From an uncultured Eubacteriales bacterium (GTDB lineage Bacteria > Bacillota > Clostridia > Lachnospirales > CAG-274): a DNA stretch of 17,300 nt. Position numbers and translations under genes: made by a program. The notes below the pieces were generated by a model. The model did no database searches and was not told where the DNA came from. It worked only from the letters and a program-made list of their open reading frames with translations. This document shows, piece after piece, positions 15,815 through 17,300 of the stretch. The stretch's first letter is position 1; every line of letters starts with the position of its first letter. The stretch is from NCBI GenBank assembly GCA_905201505.1, contig CAJKOJ010000041.1, forward strand, positions 1 to 17,300. The letters are read 5' to 3'.

Positions 15815-17213
15815 ATAATACATCTGCAAAATGAGGCTTCAGCTTTTTATAGAGCAGACTGCCAATTAACATAAATACCATAACAACAAGCCAGAAATAC
15901 AATGTCTGCTTTATATTGTTATAAAACGGTACACCATATATCATACTGTCTCTATAACCTTGAACAACATAGTACATAGGATTAAGTTTAAAAATCCACA
16001 TAAATCTTTCAGGTATCATATCAATCTGCCACATAATAGGTGTAAGCCACATACCAAACTGCAGAACAATATTCATTATTTGTCCCAAATCCTTAAAAAA
16101 CACTACTAAAGTAGCTGTAATATAGCTTAAGCTTATTACCAGCATAAACATAGCAAAGCTGTAATAAATTATTTGAAGCCAATATATATTTACATTAACT
16201 TTATACACCACAAAAAACATTATTAATATTATCAAAAAGAAAAAATGTACAAATAAGTTTGACACAACCTTTACCAAAGGCAGTATATGCACCTTGAATA
16301 CAACCTTTTTTACAAGAAAGCTGTATTCAATTAATGAATTTGTGGCTGAATTCCACGCTTCAGAGAAGAAGAACCAAGGTATAATTCCGCTGACAAACCA
16401 AAGTATAAATGGAATATCCCCTACATCATGGTTTCTGAAACCAACCTGAAATACAAACCAGAACACAAGTATTGTACATACAGGCTGTATAAAAGACCAT
16501 ATTACACCAAAATATGAACCGGAATACTTAGTTTTAAAATCATTTTTAGCCAGTGAAAAAATAAGCTTTCTTGACTTTATAAGGTCCATAAAAAGAGAAT
16601 ATACAGCCTTTAATCTTACAAATCTGTAAATTATCACAGTTACAATAATAGATGCAATCAAAGCAAATATACTGCTGTAGTTTTTATAAGGTATAACATT
16701 TATATTATTAAATTCAATGTACGGGTCAGGCTCTGTTACACCATCACGACTTATACTTTTAACAACCAGTTCATTTTCACTTACACTTACTACATCTGCA
16801 TCATTCATTGGAAATTCAGCAATTTCACTTGGGTTAAATACACATTTCCCCTTGTAATCTCTGTATTCCACATTCTTGATGGTAATAAGCTTGTCCCTGC
16901 CATTGCCAAGATCTATTCTGAATTTTACTGCACTCTCAGCAGGCAGCTCAACACTTCCGATGTATTTAAATTTATCACTGCTGCCATTGGAAATTCCCAC
17001 CATATTTTCGCCGCTGTATTCGTCATCCTTATTAACTGCATAAAACACTTCAATAGGTCTTTCACCCATACCATCGCCGCTAATACCTAGTCTAACACTT
17101 GTCACCTTATAAAAAGATTCAAAAAAATTATTAAATAAAAAAATCAGTATTATAAACATTATGGCATAAAGACCATACCTTATATATTTCATTATATTTA
17201 TATTTTTGCTCAT
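15813..17213 (-). CDS. Polysaccharide ABC-2 type exporter permease with an N-terminal extracellular module
   Basis: Membrane subunit (466 aa) of an O-antigen/teichoic-acid type ABC exporter (Wzm/TagG/RgpC family). Residues about 205-466 are the usual permease of about 260 aa, recognised from NDFKTKYSGSYFGVIWSFIQP (in two parts, about 224-244), PFILWFVSGIIPWFFF, a KKVVFKVHILPL cytoplasmic helix and LTPIMW, with six predicted membrane helices. Unusually, it is preceded by a TM helix (about 12-31), a predicted extracellular beta-rich region (32-175) and a second TM helix (178-199). The FRIDLGN...ITIKNVEY pattern in that region resembles IRIDLLN...VKVDSVIF in the extracellular part of the protein at 4948-8049. 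The ATG at 17213 has GAGG 6 nt upstream. It is the first gene of the operon, with promoter-like sequence immediately before it. Confidence 0.9.
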   Translation of the reverse strand: MSKNINIMKYIRYGLYAIMFIILIFLFNNFFESFYKVTSVRLGISGDGMGERPIEVFYAVNKDDEYSGENMVGISNGSSDKFKYIGSVELPAESAVKFRIDLGNGRDKLITIKNVEYRDYKGKCVFNPSEIAEFPMNDADVVSVSENELVVKSISRDGVTEPDPYIEFNNINVIPYKNYSSIFALIASIIVTVIIYRFVRLKAVYSLFMDLIKSRKLIFSLAKNDFKTKYSGSYFGVIWSFIQPVCTILVFWFVFQVGFRNHDVGDIPFILWFVSGIIPWFFFSEAWNSATNSLIEYSFLVKKVVFKVHILPLVKVVSNLFVHFFFLIILIMFFVVYKVNVNIYWLQIIYYSFAMFMLVISLSYITATLVVFFKDLGQIMNIVLQFGMWLTPIMWQIDMIPERFMWIFKLNPMYYVVQGYRDSMIYGVPFYNNIKQTLYFWLVVMVFMLIGSLLYKKLKPHFADVL

Positions 17214-17240
17214 AGCATACCTCGCCTATTTTAATTAATT

Positions 17241-17269
17241 ATAATAATCATTATACAACATTTTAACAA
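17241..17269 (-). promoter_or_regulatory. Putative promoter of the polysaccharide operon
   Basis: On the minus strand TTGTTA (17264-17269), a 17-nt spacer and TATTAT (17241-17246). A perfect TATAAT also lies at 17250-17255, but its matching -35 position reads only TTTATT. Either could start a transcript about 20-40 nt before the first gene. The very AT-rich background makes chance matches likely. Confidence 0.4.
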
Positions 17270-17300
17270 TAAAATAAACATTTTTTTATATAATAAATTA

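Noticed and set aside
15803..15829. Longer start for the exporter ATPase at 15829
   Set aside because: It would overlap the permease gene and has no ribosome binding site, whereas the ATG at 15802 has AAGGAG at the right distance.
1..17300. CRISPR array, tRNA, rRNA, insertion sequence or prophage genes
   Set aside because: I found no regularly spaced repeats, no transposase or integrase reading frame, and no recognisable tRNA or rRNA sequence.

Overview
The window looks like chromosomal DNA of a low-GC Gram-positive anaerobe, most likely a Clostridia/Lachnospiraceae-type bacterium. The grounds are strongly AT-rich DNA, AGGAGG-type ribosome binding sites, a perfect CIRCE operator before groES-groEL, and long wall-polysaccharide genes of the kind common in that group. 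This placement comes from reading the sequence, not from a database match. Every gene is on the minus strand, so transcription runs from high to low coordinates.

Layout from right to left. (1) About 17270-3059 holds one compact seven-gene operon. It has a promoter-like sequence at 17241-17269, gene junctions of -1 to +26 nt, and a strong intrinsic terminator (3030-3067) whose hairpin contains the last stop codon. In order it encodes a polysaccharide ABC-exporter permease with an extra extracellular module, its ATPase with a Wzt-type C-terminal carbohydrate-binding domain, a SAM-dependent methyltransferase, a kinase-fold protein ending in a coiled coil, a 1357-aa HAD-like/double-glycosyltransferase fusion, an LtaS/GacH-type membrane polyol-phosphate transferase, and a second double glycosyltransferase. 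(2) 2894-2922 and 2856-2882 are the heat-shock promoter and CIRCE operator, followed by groES and groEL (2825-834) and a strong terminator (764-798). (3) About 125-690 has no ORF but contains many non-overlapping, mostly perfect hairpins with GNRA-like loops. It reads as a large structured non-coding RNA on the minus strand. (4) 1-124 is featureless AT-rich DNA.

How the operon probably works (inference): the two large glycosyltransferase proteins build a glycan on a lipid carrier at the inner face of the membrane. The methyltransferase and kinase/coiled-coil pair resembles WbdD of E. coli O9a split into two genes, so it may cap the non-reducing end and measure chain length. The Wzt-type domain would then recognise the cap for export through the permease. 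The LtaS/GacH-like enzyme would add glycerol-phosphate (or a similar group) outside the cell. No priming glycosyltransferase, nucleotide-sugar synthesis gene or ligase is in the window.

The two items most worth following are the possible split terminator/ruler module in a Gram-positive export operon, with a 21-bp heptad-sized tandem repeat in its coiled coil, and the unidentified structured RNA of about 500-600 nt downstream of groEL.
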